From contig NZ_JANQKD010000059.1 of NCBI RefSeq assembly GCF_028281305.1, positions 1 to 46,065 on the forward strand: a DNA stretch of 46,065 nt. The letters run 5' to 3'. The notes under the pieces are model-generated. The model saw only the letters and a program-made list of their open reading frames with translations, did not search any database and was not told where the DNA came from. Shown here piece after piece: positions 18,617-28,070 of the stretch. Position 1 is the stretch's first letter. Every line of letters begins with the position of its first letter. This stretch comes from Pelagibius sp. (GTDB taxonomy: Bacteria > Pseudomonadota > Alphaproteobacteria > Kiloniellales > Kiloniellaceae). A program made the position numbers and the translations under genes.

Positions 18617-18676
18617 GATGCCTGCCTTCCGTCGGGGGACTCACCGGCCAAACCGGCACCGCGTTGGCCAACCAAT

Positions 18677-18784
18677 GCCCCCCACCCTAACCCTCCCCCA
18701 CAAGGGGGGAGGGAAAGGATAGCCCAGATGCCCCCCTCTTTGGTGCCCCCTCCCCCTTGATGGGGGAGGGATGGGGTGGGGGTG
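18677..18784. repeat. C-rich/G-rich inverted intergenic repeat
   Basis: CCCCCACCCTAACCCTCCCC on the left and GGGGGAGGGATGGGGTGGGG on the right are inverted copies that could fold into a long hairpin between the binding-protein gene and dhaK. It may dampen downstream expression or stabilise the upstream mRNA. The same family recurs at 35996-36110. Confidence 0.85.
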
Positions 18785-18810
18785 ACGCTTACTTCCGCGA
18801 TGTCAGACGC

Positions 18811-20349
18811 TCAGATCTTGTAGCCGAGCGCCCGGGCCCCATCGATGAAGTTCTTGTACTGCCGCTTCTGGCTGTCGAGGCCGAGTTTCTGGGCGATCTG
18901 CGCCCATTCCTCCGCCGCCTCGTCCAACGCCTGCTGGCTGGTCAGTTCGCCGGAGACGGCCTTGGAGATGTTGCGCCCCAGGGCGTCGGCATATTCCGGC
19001 GTGCCTTCCCAGAAGAACTGCGGATAGCCGACCTCGACGTTGGCAAGACCGGCGTCGAGGTGGTTCTTCGCCGTCTCGAAATTCTTGAAGATGCCGGCAT
19101 TGGTCGACCACAGCTCGTTGTCGGTGCCGCGCTGCGGGTTGGCCTGCAGATAGAGCTGCGCCGCGGCATCGCCGTAGTGGGTCTTGCCGTAAGGATCGGA
19201 GCCGCAGTACTCGTCGGCCACCATCTCGTTGGAGTAGTCGGGATGGGACATGCGGTAGATGAAGTAGAAGGCCGCATCCTTCACATCCTGCGGGATGTTC
19301 TTGGGGATGGAGGCCGTGCGGCACCACAGCGAGATCGCCCGGTTGGTGATCGAGCCGTCGTCGTTCAGCCAGCCCGGCACGATGGCGCCGCGCTGATCCT
19401 CCGCCAGCTCCGGACCCTGCTGCTGGACCGTGAACTCGGAGAGGTCGATCCACCAGACCGACATGACGTCGGAGCCGGACTGCCAGCGCTGGATGGTGGT
19501 GCCGATATCCATGGCCTCGGCGCCCGGCGGGCCGAACTTGATGATCTCCTTGTAGATATCGAGGCTCTCCGCCGCCTTGCCCTGGTTGATGGTGGGGTTC
19601 ATGTTCTCATCGAAGTAGTTCACCCCGGCGGAGGCGGCGATATCCATCCAGAAGCCCCAGCCGAAGTTCGGCGGATTCACGACCATGGAGGTGCCGTAGA
19701 CGCCCTGGCTGCTGAGTTCCTCGGTGAAGAACTGGGTGGCGTCGACGAAGTCGAGCCAGGTCTTCGGCACTTCCAGCTCGCGCTGGAAGCGCTTGGAGAA
19801 CTTGCTCTGCAGCTCCGCATCCTGGAAGTAGCTGTTGCGGTAGTGCAGGATGTGGATGTCGCCATCCAGCATCACGCCGTAAGTCTTGTTGTCCCACTTG
19901 GTGTAGAACTCGCGGTAGGCCGGCATCACCCAGTCGAGATAGTCCTGGCTGCCTGCGTACTGCGCGAAGTAGTCGTCCAGCGGCTCCAACTGGCCGGTCT
20001 CGGCGAAGGCGCCGAAGAACAGGCTCGGGAACTGCACCCAGTCGAAGCGCGGCCGGCGGGACAGGAGCTGCGGCAGGATCTTCGCCACCGCGTCGCCGCC
20101 GTCGTACATCTCGCGGCTCTTGATGCCGACGCCTGCCTCTTTCATGAGGTGCGGCGAGAGCCAGAGTGGCGAGTGCAGCCAGTTGGAGTCCTGGAAGTAG
20201 GTCAACTCCACATCCTTGAAGAGCTTCTTGCCCGGCGGCACCGCCGTTGCGCCCAATGAGGCGCCGGGCATCAGACCCCCGGCCGCCGCGGCGCCGGCGG
20301 CCGCCCCTTGCAGGAACTTTCGCCGCGTAAATCCGCTAAAGAGACCCAT
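18811..20349 (-). CDS. Tat-exported ABC solute-binding protein (family 1, ~510 aa)
   Basis: 512 residues. Signal GFTRRKFLQGAAAGAAAAGG carries the twin-arginine motif (R9-R10), so it is exported folded through Tat. The mature part has the long family-1 sugar-binding architecture with many aromatic residues (FDWVQFPSLFFG, NFGWGFWMD, MSVWWID), apt for polyol or sugar stacking. Size and company (two ATPases and two MalFG permeases) resemble the glycerol importer GlpSTPQV of rhizobia, but the neighbouring enzymes differ and the ligand is unknown. RBS GGGAGGAAG. 109 bp after the ATPase gene. Confidence 0.9.
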   Translation of the reverse strand: MGLFSGFTRRKFLQGAAAGAAAAGGLMPGASLGATAVPPGKKLFKDVELTYFQDSNWLHSPLWLSPHLMKEAGVGIKSREMYDGGDAVAKILPQLLSRRPRFDWVQFPSLFFGAFAETGQLEPLDDYFAQYAGSQDYLDWVMPAYREFYTKWDNKTYGVMLDGDIHILHYRNSYFQDAELQSKFSKRFQRELEVPKTWLDFVDATQFFTEELSSQGVYGTSMVVNPPNFGWGFWMDIAASAGVNYFDENMNPTINQGKAAESLDIYKEIIKFGPPGAEAMDIGTTIQRWQSGSDVMSVWWIDLSEFTVQQQGPELAEDQRGAIVPGWLNDDGSITNRAISLWCRTASIPKNIPQDVKDAAFYFIYRMSHPDYSNEMVADEYCGSDPYGKTHYGDAAAQLYLQANPQRGTDNELWSTNAGIFKNFETAKNHLDAGLANVEVGYPQFFWEGTPEYADALGRNISKAVSGELTSQQALDEAAEEWAQIAQKLGLDSQKRQYKNFIDGARALGYKI

Positions 20350-20458
20350 AGCTGCTTCCTCCCTCTTCGATTGGCCGGCCCTCTTCGGTGCCGGGCGGTT
20401 CCGCGCCTTGAGAGATCGACCGCCGAGGCCGGTCCCTGCGCGCCTGTCTTCTGACCGT

Positions 20459-21565
<1,107 letters not shown>

Positions 21566-21567
21566 AT

Positions 21568-22677
21568 CTAGGCCACCATCACGTTGCGGCCGCTCTCGGC
21601 ATCGAAGTAGAGAAAGGTCTCGTTGCGCAGGGCAAGGCGCACCGGCTCGCCGTGCTGGAAGATCGCGTTGGGCGGCGTCAGAGCGGTCAGCCTTACGCCG
21701 CCGCTCTCCGCCACCAGGATGCCGGCAGCGCCCAGGGCTTCGTAGATCGACACCGTGGCGTCGACGACGGCCTCGCCATCAGCTGCCGCGCCATTGGCCA
21801 CCACCTGGACGTGCTGCGGGCGGATGCCGACGGTGATGCGCCCGGCGCTGCGGCCGGTTAGCACGGGCCGATGCGGCCCCGCCACCGGCAGGGTGAGACT
21901 GGCGCCTTCCGCGGTGAACTTCAGGTCGTCCCCGGACGACGCCAGCGAGGCCTCGACCACGTTGATGCTGGGCTGGCCGAGGTGCTGGGCAACCAGCAGA
22001 TGCTGCGGCTGCTGGAACAGCTCCCGCGCCGAGCCCACCTGGATCAACCCGCCGTGGCCCATGACGCCGATGCGGTCGCCCAGCGACAGCGCCTCGGCAT
22101 AGTCGTGGGTGACATAGAGCGTCGCCACGGAGCGCAGTTCCTCCAGGGTATGGAACTGCAGGCGCAGCTCATGGCGGATCTTGGCGTCGAGATGGCTGAT
22201 GGGTTCGTCCAGCAGAAAAACGTCAGGCTGGGCGACGAGGGTGCGGCCCAGCGCGGTGCGCTGCTTCTGCCCGCCGGAGATCTCCCCCGGGCGGCGGTTC
22301 AAAAGCTGTTCGATGCGCAGCAGCTCCGCCACCGCCACCACGGTTTCGGTGATCTGGCTCTTGGGCAGGCGGCGCGCCCTGAGGGGGCTGGCAATGTTCT
22401 CGAACACCGTCAGATGGGGGTAGAGCGCATAGCTCTCGAAGGTCATGGCGACCTTGCGGCGGTAGGGCGGCAGAGCCGTCAGGTCGCGCCCGCCGACCCG
22501 GATGGTCCCGGCATCGGGCCGCTCCAGCCCGGCAACAAGGCGCAGCAGCGTGGTCTTGCCGATGCCGCTGGGGCCGACGACCACGAAGAACTCCCCCTCC
22601 TCGACGGTCAGGTCCAGGCGGTCGATGACCGGGAAGTCCCAGCCTTTGCAGAGCCCTTCGATTTCGAGCTTCGCCAC
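21568..22677 (-). CDS. ABC importer ATPase, MalK/UgpC type (second)
   Basis: 369 residues. Walker A GPSGIGKTT, signature ISGGQKQRTALG, Walker B VFLLDEPISHLDAKIRHE, and C-terminal OB-like domain (about 235-369). Two bases separate its stop from the start of the other ATPase and four bases separate it from the permease upstream, so the genes are tightly coupled. Sequence is clearly diverged from its neighbour across the whole length, which argues for an old heterodimer and against a recent duplication. Confidence 0.93.
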   Translation of the reverse strand: MAKLEIEGLCKGWDFPVIDRLDLTVEEGEFFVVVGPSGIGKTTLLRLVAGLERPDAGTIRVGGRDLTALPPYRRKVAMTFESYALYPHLTVFENIASPLRARRLPKSQITETVVAVAELLRIEQLLNRRPGEISGGQKQRTALGRTLVAQPDVFLLDEPISHLDAKIRHELRLQFHTLEELRSVATLYVTHDYAEALSLGDRIGVMGHGGLIQVGSARELFQQPQHLLVAQHLGQPSINVVEASLASSGDDLKFTAEGASLTLPVAGPHRPVLTGRSAGRITVGIRPQHVQVVANGAAADGEAVVDATVSIYEALGAAGILVAESGGVRLTALTPPNAIFQHGEPVRLALRNETFLYFDAESGRNVMVA

Positions 22678-22681
22678 CGCG

Positions 22682-23521
22682 CTAACCTTTCACGACGCCG
22701 AGGGAAAGGCCGCGCACCATGTAGCGGCGCAGCAGGATGAAGAGGATCACCGGCGGCAGCATGGCGATCAGGCTGAAGGCCATCTGCAGGTTCCAAAGGG
22801 TCTGGCTGCCGTGGGTGAAGGTCGGGATGACGATGGTGTAGGTGCGCACATCCGTGCCGACCAGAAGGTTGGCGAAGAGGTATTCGTTCCAGGCGAAGAT
22901 CCAGCACAGCATGGCAACGGAGATCATGCCCGGCAGCACCAAGGGGAGAGTCACCTTGAAGAAGGCGCGGAGAGGCGTGTAGCCGTCCAGATAGGCGGCC
23001 TCCTCCAGCTCCCGGGGTGCGTCGCGGAAAAACACCATCATGAGCCAGGTCGCCAACGGCATGTTGAAGACCAGATAGAGGATGATCAGGGAGATGTGGC
23101 TGTCCGTGCCCCAGGGCGTGGCGTCGAAGAGAAAGAACATCGGCAGCACCACGGCCACCGGCGGGAACATGCGGTTGGAGAGCACCCAGAAAGCCAGGTT
23201 CTCGCCGCCGGCCTGGCGCGGAAAGCGTGCGAAGGCGTAGCCCGCCAAGGTCCCCAGGAAGAGCGAAGCCAGCGTGTTGCCGGTGGCGATGATGAAGCTG
23301 TCCACCAGGGCATTGAAGTTGGAGGCCTCGGCAAAGACCGAGACGAAGTTCTGCGGATGCCAGACTTCCGGCCAGAAGGTCGGGATGGTGCGGTTGGTCT
23401 CCGCCGCCGACTTGAAGGCGGTGATGATCTGCCAGTAGAAGGGGAACAGCGTGATCAGCAGCCAGAGCCCCATGAAGGAGAGGAACAGCAGCTTGACGAG
23501 GCGGTAGTTGGATCTGCTCAT
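22682..23521 (-). CDS. ABC importer permease, MalG type
   Basis: 279 residues with six predicted membrane helices. The cytoplasmic coupling loop EEAAYLDGYTPLRAFFKVTL (about 185-204) is the EAA motif that contacts the ATPases. N-terminal YRLVKLLFLSFMGLWLLI is the first helix. It forms a heterodimeric channel with the MalF-type permease 25 bp upstream. Typical length; nothing unusual. Confidence 0.93.
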   Translation of the reverse strand: MSRSNYRLVKLLFLSFMGLWLLITLFPFYWQIITAFKSAAETNRTIPTFWPEVWHPQNFVSVFAEASNFNALVDSFIIATGNTLASLFLGTLAGYAFARFPRQAGGENLAFWVLSNRMFPPVAVVLPMFFLFDATPWGTDSHISLIILYLVFNMPLATWLMMVFFRDAPRELEEAAYLDGYTPLRAFFKVTLPLVLPGMISVAMLCWIFAWNEYLFANLLVGTDVRTYTIVIPTFTHGSQTLWNLQMAFSLIAMLPPVILFILLRRYMVRGLSLGVVKG

Positions 23522-23546
23522 GACGCCGTCCTCACGCGAAACACCA

Positions 23547-24569
23547 TCACGCGAACCCCTGGGCCTTCAACACCTTCTTCAGGTACTTCAGGAAGAGGGT
23601 GATGAGCACGGCGGAAACGATAAAGATGACGATGGCATAGGCCGCCGCCTCGCCGATGGCGAACTCGCGGATGCCCCGCTGGAAGGCGATGTAGGCCGGA
23701 AGTTCGGAGGACTGGGCCGGCCCGCCCGAGGTCATGATGAACACAAGATCGACGAATTTGAAGGCGTCCATGAAGCGCACGATGAAGGCGATGGCGATCA
23801 CCTCCTTCAGCATCGGCAGGGTGATGCGCCTGAGCGTGGTCCAGGCGCCGGCCCCGTCGACCCGCGCCGCCTCGTAGACCGCCGGCGGCAGGGAGACGCG
23901 CCCGGAATAGACGATCAGAAGCGGCAGCGCCGTCCAGTTCCAGACATCGGCGATGATGATGGTCCAGAGCGAGAGCCCGGCGTTGAACCACTCGATGTGC
24001 TGGTCGATCAGCCCCAGGTTAAGCAGCGCCTGGTTGATGGCGCCGTTGGAGGGAGTCAGCAGGAACTTCCAGAGCACGCCGACGATCGAGGGCGGCAGCA
24101 TCATCGGCAGCACCATGGCGATCAGCAGAACGACGCGCAGGAAGTTGCTCTTCACCAGCTCATAGAGGATGAGGGCGAGGATGCTGCCGAGGATCACCTG
24201 CAGACAGGCGCCGAAGGTGAGGTAGATGCCGAGGTGGACCACCGAGTCACCGAAGCGGTCGGAGTTCAGCACCGTGGCGAAGTTCTCGAAACCGATGTAG
24301 TTCCAGTTGCCCTGAAACAGCCGCATCATGTTGGTGTCGTGCAGCGCATGGTAGAACATCCAGACCGTCGGATAGACGACGATGCAGAACAGCACCAGCA
24401 CCGGCAGGCCGACCAGGGCAATGGGCACCCAGCGCGCGACGATCAGGTTGGCGCGCGGCTTGCGCGTCGTGAACCACTCCGGGTAGGTCGCGGGGTCGTT
24501 CCGATCAAGCGGCCCGGCCGCCTCAGGCTGGGAACCGGGAAGTTCCGCCGCCGCGGTGGTCTCCGCCAT
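23547..24569 (-). CDS. ABC importer permease, MalF type
   Basis: 340 residues from ATG 24569 (an in-frame GTG at 24578 is an alternative; neither has a strong RBS). A ~45-residue hydrophilic N-terminus is followed by six membrane helices, and YEAARVDGAGAWTTLRRITL is the EAA coupling motif. It is the first gene of the long sugar operon: permease, permease, ATPase, ATPase, binding protein, DhaK, DhaL, FGGY kinase, FucU. The promoter and a LacI-like operator candidate lie within the preceding ~150 bp. Confidence 0.92.
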   Translation of the reverse strand: MAETTAAAELPGSQPEAAGPLDRNDPATYPEWFTTRKPRANLIVARWVPIALVGLPVLVLFCIVVYPTVWMFYHALHDTNMMRLFQGNWNYIGFENFATVLNSDRFGDSVVHLGIYLTFGACLQVILGSILALILYELVKSNFLRVVLLIAMVLPMMLPPSIVGVLWKFLLTPSNGAINQALLNLGLIDQHIEWFNAGLSLWTIIIADVWNWTALPLLIVYSGRVSLPPAVYEAARVDGAGAWTTLRRITLPMLKEVIAIAFIVRFMDAFKFVDLVFIMTSGGPAQSSELPAYIAFQRGIREFAIGEAAAYAIVIFIVSAVLITLFLKYLKKVLKAQGFA

Positions 24570-24663
24570 CAGGCGCACACCGGCGCTAAAGAGGAGTCAA
24601 AACGTCCGAATGCTGCAGGGTCTGTTCTGCGACTGGCCGCGCAATTCCCAGCGCAATTCATCG

Positions 24664-24683
24664 TTGCACAATCGATTGCAGAA
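24664..24683. promoter_or_regulatory. LacI/GalR-type operator candidate
   Basis: TTGCACAATCGATTGCAGAA has a perfect CAATCGATTG core centred on CG, the hallmark of LacI-family sites, with partly symmetric flanks (TGCA / TGCA). It lies 95 bp upstream of the first permease start. No LacI-family gene is in the window. Confidence 0.5.
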
Positions 24684-24877
24684 TGGACCGATACATCCCC
24701 CCACGTGGCCGCGGCTGCAATAGCCTGCATGCCCTCTGTCCTCCCCGGTGCTTTCTTTTTGTTCGCGTTCCGTGCCTTGCGCGGCGTCTTGCGACACCGG
24801 GGATATCATTCTTCGTCCCTGTAGCCGAAGTCAAGGGACCAAGGCCGGCCGCTGTTCACCGTGGCGGCAAGACAAGG

Positions 24878-24916
24878 GCGCCGGCGCTCCCCGCTTTTCG
24901 AGGGAGGCGCCGGCGC
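24878..24916 (-). terminator. Strong GC hairpin after the secreted-protein array
   Basis: GCGCCGGCGCTCCC and GGGAGGCGCCGGCGC pair with one bulge around a ~10-nt loop, 40 bp after the stop of the last paralogue. The following minus-strand sequence has only a weak T-rich tract, so it may be a transcript-stabilising end more than a classical terminator. Confidence 0.55.
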
Positions 24917-24956
24917 GGCGGGCCCGGTGCGGAGGCCCGCGACAAGGATCCGGAGG

Positions 24957-25862
24957 TCAGTCGAAGCTGGGTTTGGGCGCCATGTTGATGCCGCCGGGCC
25001 CGCCCTTCATGCAGGACACCTTCATCGGCACCCACTTGGACTTGACCTGATACTTGCCCGTTACGGCTACCATGTACTTGCGATCCACCGAGCTGTTGAA
25101 GGTGTAGTACTTGTTGAAGTAAGCGATACCGTTGTTCTGGATCGTGGCGTTGACCTGCTGTGTGTTGCCGTCGTCGCGGTAAAGCCAGAAACTGATCTTC
25201 TGCTGGTCGTTCTTGTTGGTCTTGAGCTGCGCCTGCAGATGCGCCTTTACCTTGCAGGCACCCGGGAGCCGTTTGTAGGTGACCGTCAGGTCGATGCCCT
25301 TGATCTCCAGCGGCTCCGGCAGGCAGACGATTTGGACCGGAACGGAGGCATAAACGGCTCCCTTGTCGTCAGAGTCGGGATTGATCAAGGAAACCGACCG
25401 CACCCAGAGCTTGTACTTCAGGCCGGGCTTGATGGTCTTCTTGACCAAGGCGTCCGGGTCGCCCTCCCGCTTGCAGATATCGCGCCCGAGCTTCTCAAAG
25501 ACCAGAAGTTCGGCACGCTCGACCTTATGAACAATTGTCCGATCGAACTTCTTCAGCGAGACGTTGCCGCTCCCGAAGACCTCTTTGTTCGTATCCGTGT
25601 TTTCGACCATCCAATACTTGATCCGGGATGCGCCCTTCCTCTTCGCTTTGGCGCGGAACTTGACGGTGCCATCGGACTGCCCTCCCTTCGCCAGCTTGTA
25701 CTGACCGTTCTGGGGAACAAACACCAGGGACGGCAGCTTGTTTGCCGGGCTCGCGACAGCCGAAAGCGACATATCCTTGATGTAGTCGGCGGCTTCGGCC
25801 GGGACGCCAAGCGCGGCCGTGGCCGCAAGGGCGAGCAGCGTCGACTTCAAGATCTTGACCAT
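24957..25862 (-). CDS. Secreted four-cysteine protein, paralogue A
   Basis: 301 residues; start at 25862 opens with signal peptide MVKILKSTLLALAATAAL, cleaved probably after AEA. Exactly four cysteines (C130, C180, C203, C284) in the same places as in the next two genes, presumably two disulfides. Shared landmarks: LPSLVFVPQNGQYKLAKG (N-terminal domain), SVPVQIVCLPEPL, YFNKYYTFNSSVDRKYMVAV, and the end block WVPMKVSC..PKPSFD. Predicted mainly beta and unusually rich in lysine. Least similar of the three (lacks the SPLSCPVKATLKA text; has GACKVKAHLQA). Family not recognised; likely periplasmic or extracellular. Carries its own conserved leader. Confidence 0.88.
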   Translation of the reverse strand: MVKILKSTLLALAATAALGVPAEAADYIKDMSLSAVASPANKLPSLVFVPQNGQYKLAKGGQSDGTVKFRAKAKRKGASRIKYWMVENTDTNKEVFGSGNVSLKKFDRTIVHKVERAELLVFEKLGRDICKREGDPDALVKKTIKPGLKYKLWVRSVSLINPDSDDKGAVYASVPVQIVCLPEPLEIKGIDLTVTYKRLPGACKVKAHLQAQLKTNKNDQQKISFWLYRDDGNTQQVNATIQNNGIAYFNKYYTFNSSVDRKYMVAVTGKYQVKSKWVPMKVSCMKGGPGGINMAPKPSFD

Positions 25863-25890
25863 GGGGCGCTCCCAGAGCGTGGCTTGCCCC

Positions 25891-25929
25891 GGCGGTGTAA
25901 GGCATGGGTTGAAACCTGCCCCGAAGGGC
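25891..25929 (-). promoter_or_regulatory. Conserved leader of paralogue A (hairpin plus box)
   Basis: In transcript order: stem GCCC-UUCG-GGGC (plus 25918-25929), 11 nt, then box CATGCCTTACACCGCC (25891-25906), then 28 nt to the start. The same order and spacing recur before paralogues B and C with different stem bases. Confidence 0.6.
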
Positions 25930-26017
25930 CCTCTTGCGCATGGGTCGAAGCGGGCGCCGCCAAAGTTCAATGCGGGAGAAAGTGCCTCGAATTTCCCTAA
26001 AAAGCTGTAGGGCCGTC

Positions 26018-26048
26018 CACCGGCGCCCGGGGTTCCGGAGCGCCGGTG
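26018..26048 (-). terminator. Hairpin following paralogue B
   Basis: Perfect 9-bp stem CACCGGCGC/GCGCCGGTG with a 13-nt loop just after the paralogue B stop; GCTTTTTAGG follows about 13 bp further on the minus strand. Probable terminator or processing signal separating B from A. Confidence 0.6.
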
Positions 26049-26067
26049 AGCAGGCGCACCATGACCG

Positions 26068-26976
26068 TCAGTAGTTGCTGTTGGGCTTCGGTGCGGTCTG
26101 GAAGCCGTCGGTCTTGTTGTTGCAGTTCACCCTCATCGGTACCCAGCCGCTTGAGGCGCCCGACGGGATCGTGGCAACCAGATACTTCCGGTTGGTGGGC
26201 TTCTTGAAGGTGTAGTGTTTCGTGAAGGTCACGGTCTTGGATTCGCCCGCGGTTCTGGTGACCGTCTGAAATTCGCCGTCGCCACGGTAGAGGTTGAACT
26301 TGAAGGTGCCGGGCTTGTTGGTCTTGAACTTCGCCTTCAGGGTCGCCTTCACCGGGCAACTGAGGGGCGATCCGTCAAACGTCACCGAGAGGTCGGCGTC
26401 GATTACCCTCAAGGGCTCGGGCTTGCAGATGATTCGGACGGGAACGGAAGCATGGGCGCTGCGGTAAGAACTCGCATCTCGGCCAATCTGCTTTATAAGC
26501 GCTTGCAGATCAAGCCTGTAAGTCAAACCAGGTTTGATGGTCTTCCTGATCTCCTGTTGCAGGTCGCCTTCGTCTTCACAAATCTTGCGGCCATGGTCAG
26601 CGTAGCTCTGCAGTTCGGCCGGCTTGATCTCGTGCATGATTGTTTTATCGAGTTTCTTCACGGAGAAATTTCGGACCAGAGTGATCCGATTGTTCGAAGT
26701 CTCATTGAAGAGATGATATGAGACAATCCGAAATCTCCCCCTCTTCTCCCCTTTCACACGGAACTTGATGGTGGCCTTCGGCCCGCCCTTTCCCAGAACG
26801 TATTTGCCATTCTTCTCCTGGAAAACCAGGGTCGGCGGATCGCCTACAGGTGTGGCCGAGAAGGACACGTTCTTCATGCCGCCGCTCGCCGCAAGGGCCG
26901 GGCCGCTCAGGACGCCGGTCACCAGGGGAGCCGCCGCCGTCAGAGCCAATAAGGTCATTTTCAGTAATCTGGACAC
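26068..26976 (-). CDS. Secreted four-cysteine protein, paralogue B
   Basis: 302 residues from GTG 26976, chosen because GAGGGAG lies eight bases upstream and because it yields a proper signal peptide (SRLLKMTLLALTAAAPLV, ending ALA). An ATG six codons later is an alternative. C133, C184, C207 and C285 match A and C. Blocks DGSPLSCPVKATLKAKFKTN, FTKHYTFKK and WVPMRVNC are nearly identical to paralogue C. Lysine-rich, beta-rich, no membrane segment after the signal. A long open frame upstream of the signal peptide is discounted as non-coding. Function unknown. Confidence 0.88.
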   Translation of the reverse strand: MSRLLKMTLLALTAAAPLVTGVLSGPALAASGGMKNVSFSATPVGDPPTLVFQEKNGKYVLGKGGPKATIKFRVKGEKRGRFRIVSYHLFNETSNNRITLVRNFSVKKLDKTIMHEIKPAELQSYADHGRKICEDEGDLQQEIRKTIKPGLTYRLDLQALIKQIGRDASSYRSAHASVPVRIICKPEPLRVIDADLSVTFDGSPLSCPVKATLKAKFKTNKPGTFKFNLYRGDGEFQTVTRTAGESKTVTFTKHYTFKKPTNRKYLVATIPSGASSGWVPMRVNCNNKTDGFQTAPKPNSNY

Positions 26977-27005
26977 GAAAAAGTCTCCCTCGTTTGAACT
27001 GCCCC

Positions 27006-27048
27006 GGCGGTGGAAAGGCATGGATTGAAGTGCGCCTCCAACGAGGCG
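27006..27048 (-). promoter_or_regulatory. Conserved leader of paralogue B (hairpin plus box)
   Basis: Stem CGCCTC-GUUG-GAGGCG (plus 27033-27048), 10 nt, box CATGCCTTTCCACCGCC (27006-27022), then 29 nt to the GTG start. Confidence 0.6.
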
Positions 27049-27117
27049 GGCCTTGTTCTGTCGAAAAGGTTGGGGTTGAGGTTCAGATCCGGGATAGCGC
27101 CGGTCTGGCGCAGGGTC

Positions 27118-27153
27118 GAGACGGGGCGGTGCAGAGCTGCGCCGCTCCGTCTC
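27118..27153 (-). terminator. Hairpin following paralogue C
   Basis: GAGACGGGGCGG pairs with CCGCTCCGTCTC (11 of 12 pairs) around a 12-nt loop, 18 bp after the paralogue C stop. No T-run follows, so it is a hairpin end or attenuator of uncertain strength. Confidence 0.45.
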
Positions 27154-27170
27154 GCAAGAAAACCCCGACG

Positions 27171-28070
27171 TCAGTGGTTGGTGGTGTGCGGCTTCGTCGG
27201 CGCTTTGAAGCCGTCGATCTTCTTGCCGCAGTGCACCTTCATCGGCACCCACTGGGTGGCGATGGGGTGACCGATCACCGCGATCAAATACTTGCGGTCG
27301 GCCGACTTGTTGAAGGTGTAGTGCTTGGTGAAGCTCACCTTCCCGGCACTGCCGATGGTCCGGGTGACATCCTGGGTGGCACCGTCGCCGCGGAAGATCC
27401 GGAACGTGAAGGTGCCGGGCTTGTTGCCCTTGAACTCGGCCTTCAGCGTTGCCTTCACCGGGCAGCTGAGGGGCGAACCGTTGAACTTCACCGACAGCTT
27501 CACGTCGTTTACGGCGAAGGGCTCCGGCATGCAGACGATCTTGATCGACACGGAATCAGTTTCCTTCCGGACATCGATCCTGTTCTTGTTCTTGGCCATG
27601 ACATAGCCGGAGAACTCGAAGCGTACGTCCTTGCTGATCTTGACGACTTTCTCGTCCGGCTTGCCGTGCTGCTGACAGACCTTGCGACCCTTCGCCTCGA
27701 AGTGCTTCAGCTTGTTCGGGCCGATCTTCAAGGTGACCGTCTTGTTGAGCTTCTTCAGCGAGGTCGGGGCGAAGCCATGGCTGGCGATCATGCCACCCCC
27801 GGCGCTCGTCTCCACGATTTCCCAATTGGTAATCCGGGCATTCCACTTCTTTTCTGCCTTGAGGTGCAGCTTGACCTGGTAGTTCCCCGGCTTCTCCATC
27901 TCGTATTTGCCGCTCTTGGGCACGAAGACCAGCGCCGGGGGGTTGTTCAGATAGCTGTTGGAAGGACCGAACGAGTAATTCTTGATGAGTTTGATATCAG
28001 CGGACGCCGGGGCAATCAGGGCCACGGATGTCGCCAAGGCCAGCAGGCTGGCCCGAAAGAACTTGGGCAC
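27171..28070 (-). CDS. Secreted four-cysteine protein, paralogue C
   Basis: 299 residues from GTG 28070 behind AGGAG. Signal peptide MPKFFRASLLALATSVALIA, cleavage after ASA at ~24. Cysteines C132, C180, C203, C281 coincide with paralogue A numbering. Two-part layout: N-terminal ~110 residues (PPALVFVPKSGKYEMEKPG), a linker helix with the first cysteine (GRKVCQQHGK), then a C-terminal half with SIKIVCMPEPF, SPLSCPVKATLKAEF, FTKHYTFNKSADRKYLIAV, WVPMKVHC. First gene of the array; the leader and separate hairpins suggest each gene can be transcribed alone. No homologue recognised; role unknown. Confidence 0.88.
   Translation of the reverse strand: MPKFFRASLLALATSVALIAPASADIKLIKNYSFGPSNSYLNNPPALVFVPKSGKYEMEKPGNYQVKLHLKAEKKWNARITNWEIVETSAGGGMIASHGFAPTSLKKLNKTVTLKIGPNKLKHFEAKGRKVCQQHGKPDEKVVKISKDVRFEFSGYVMAKNKNRIDVRKETDSVSIKIVCMPEPFAVNDVKLSVKFNGSPLSCPVKATLKAEFKGNKPGTFTFRIFRGDGATQDVTRTIGSAGKVSFTKHYTFNKSADRKYLIAVIGHPIATQWVPMKVHCGKKIDGFKAPTKPHTTNH

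Larger units (their letters stand above)
24570..24956. other. Gene-less 387-bp region between two minus-strand units
   Basis: Holds the upstream control region of the sugar operon (operator-like dyad at 24664-24683; repeated GCGCAATTC elements just beside it at ~24639-24660) and the hairpin that ends the secreted-protein array (24878-24916). No protein gene supported. Confidence 0.6.

Noticed and set aside
15423..18671. Single very long minus-strand reading frame (over 1000 codons)
   Set aside because: Only the part from 17012 down is the FGGY kinase; the upstream half is an out-of-frame shadow of dhaL and dhaK in GC-rich DNA.
26068..27252. Paralogue B as a 394-residue protein
   Set aside because: The extra N-terminus precedes a signal peptide and spans the conserved leader hairpin; GTG 26976 has the RBS.
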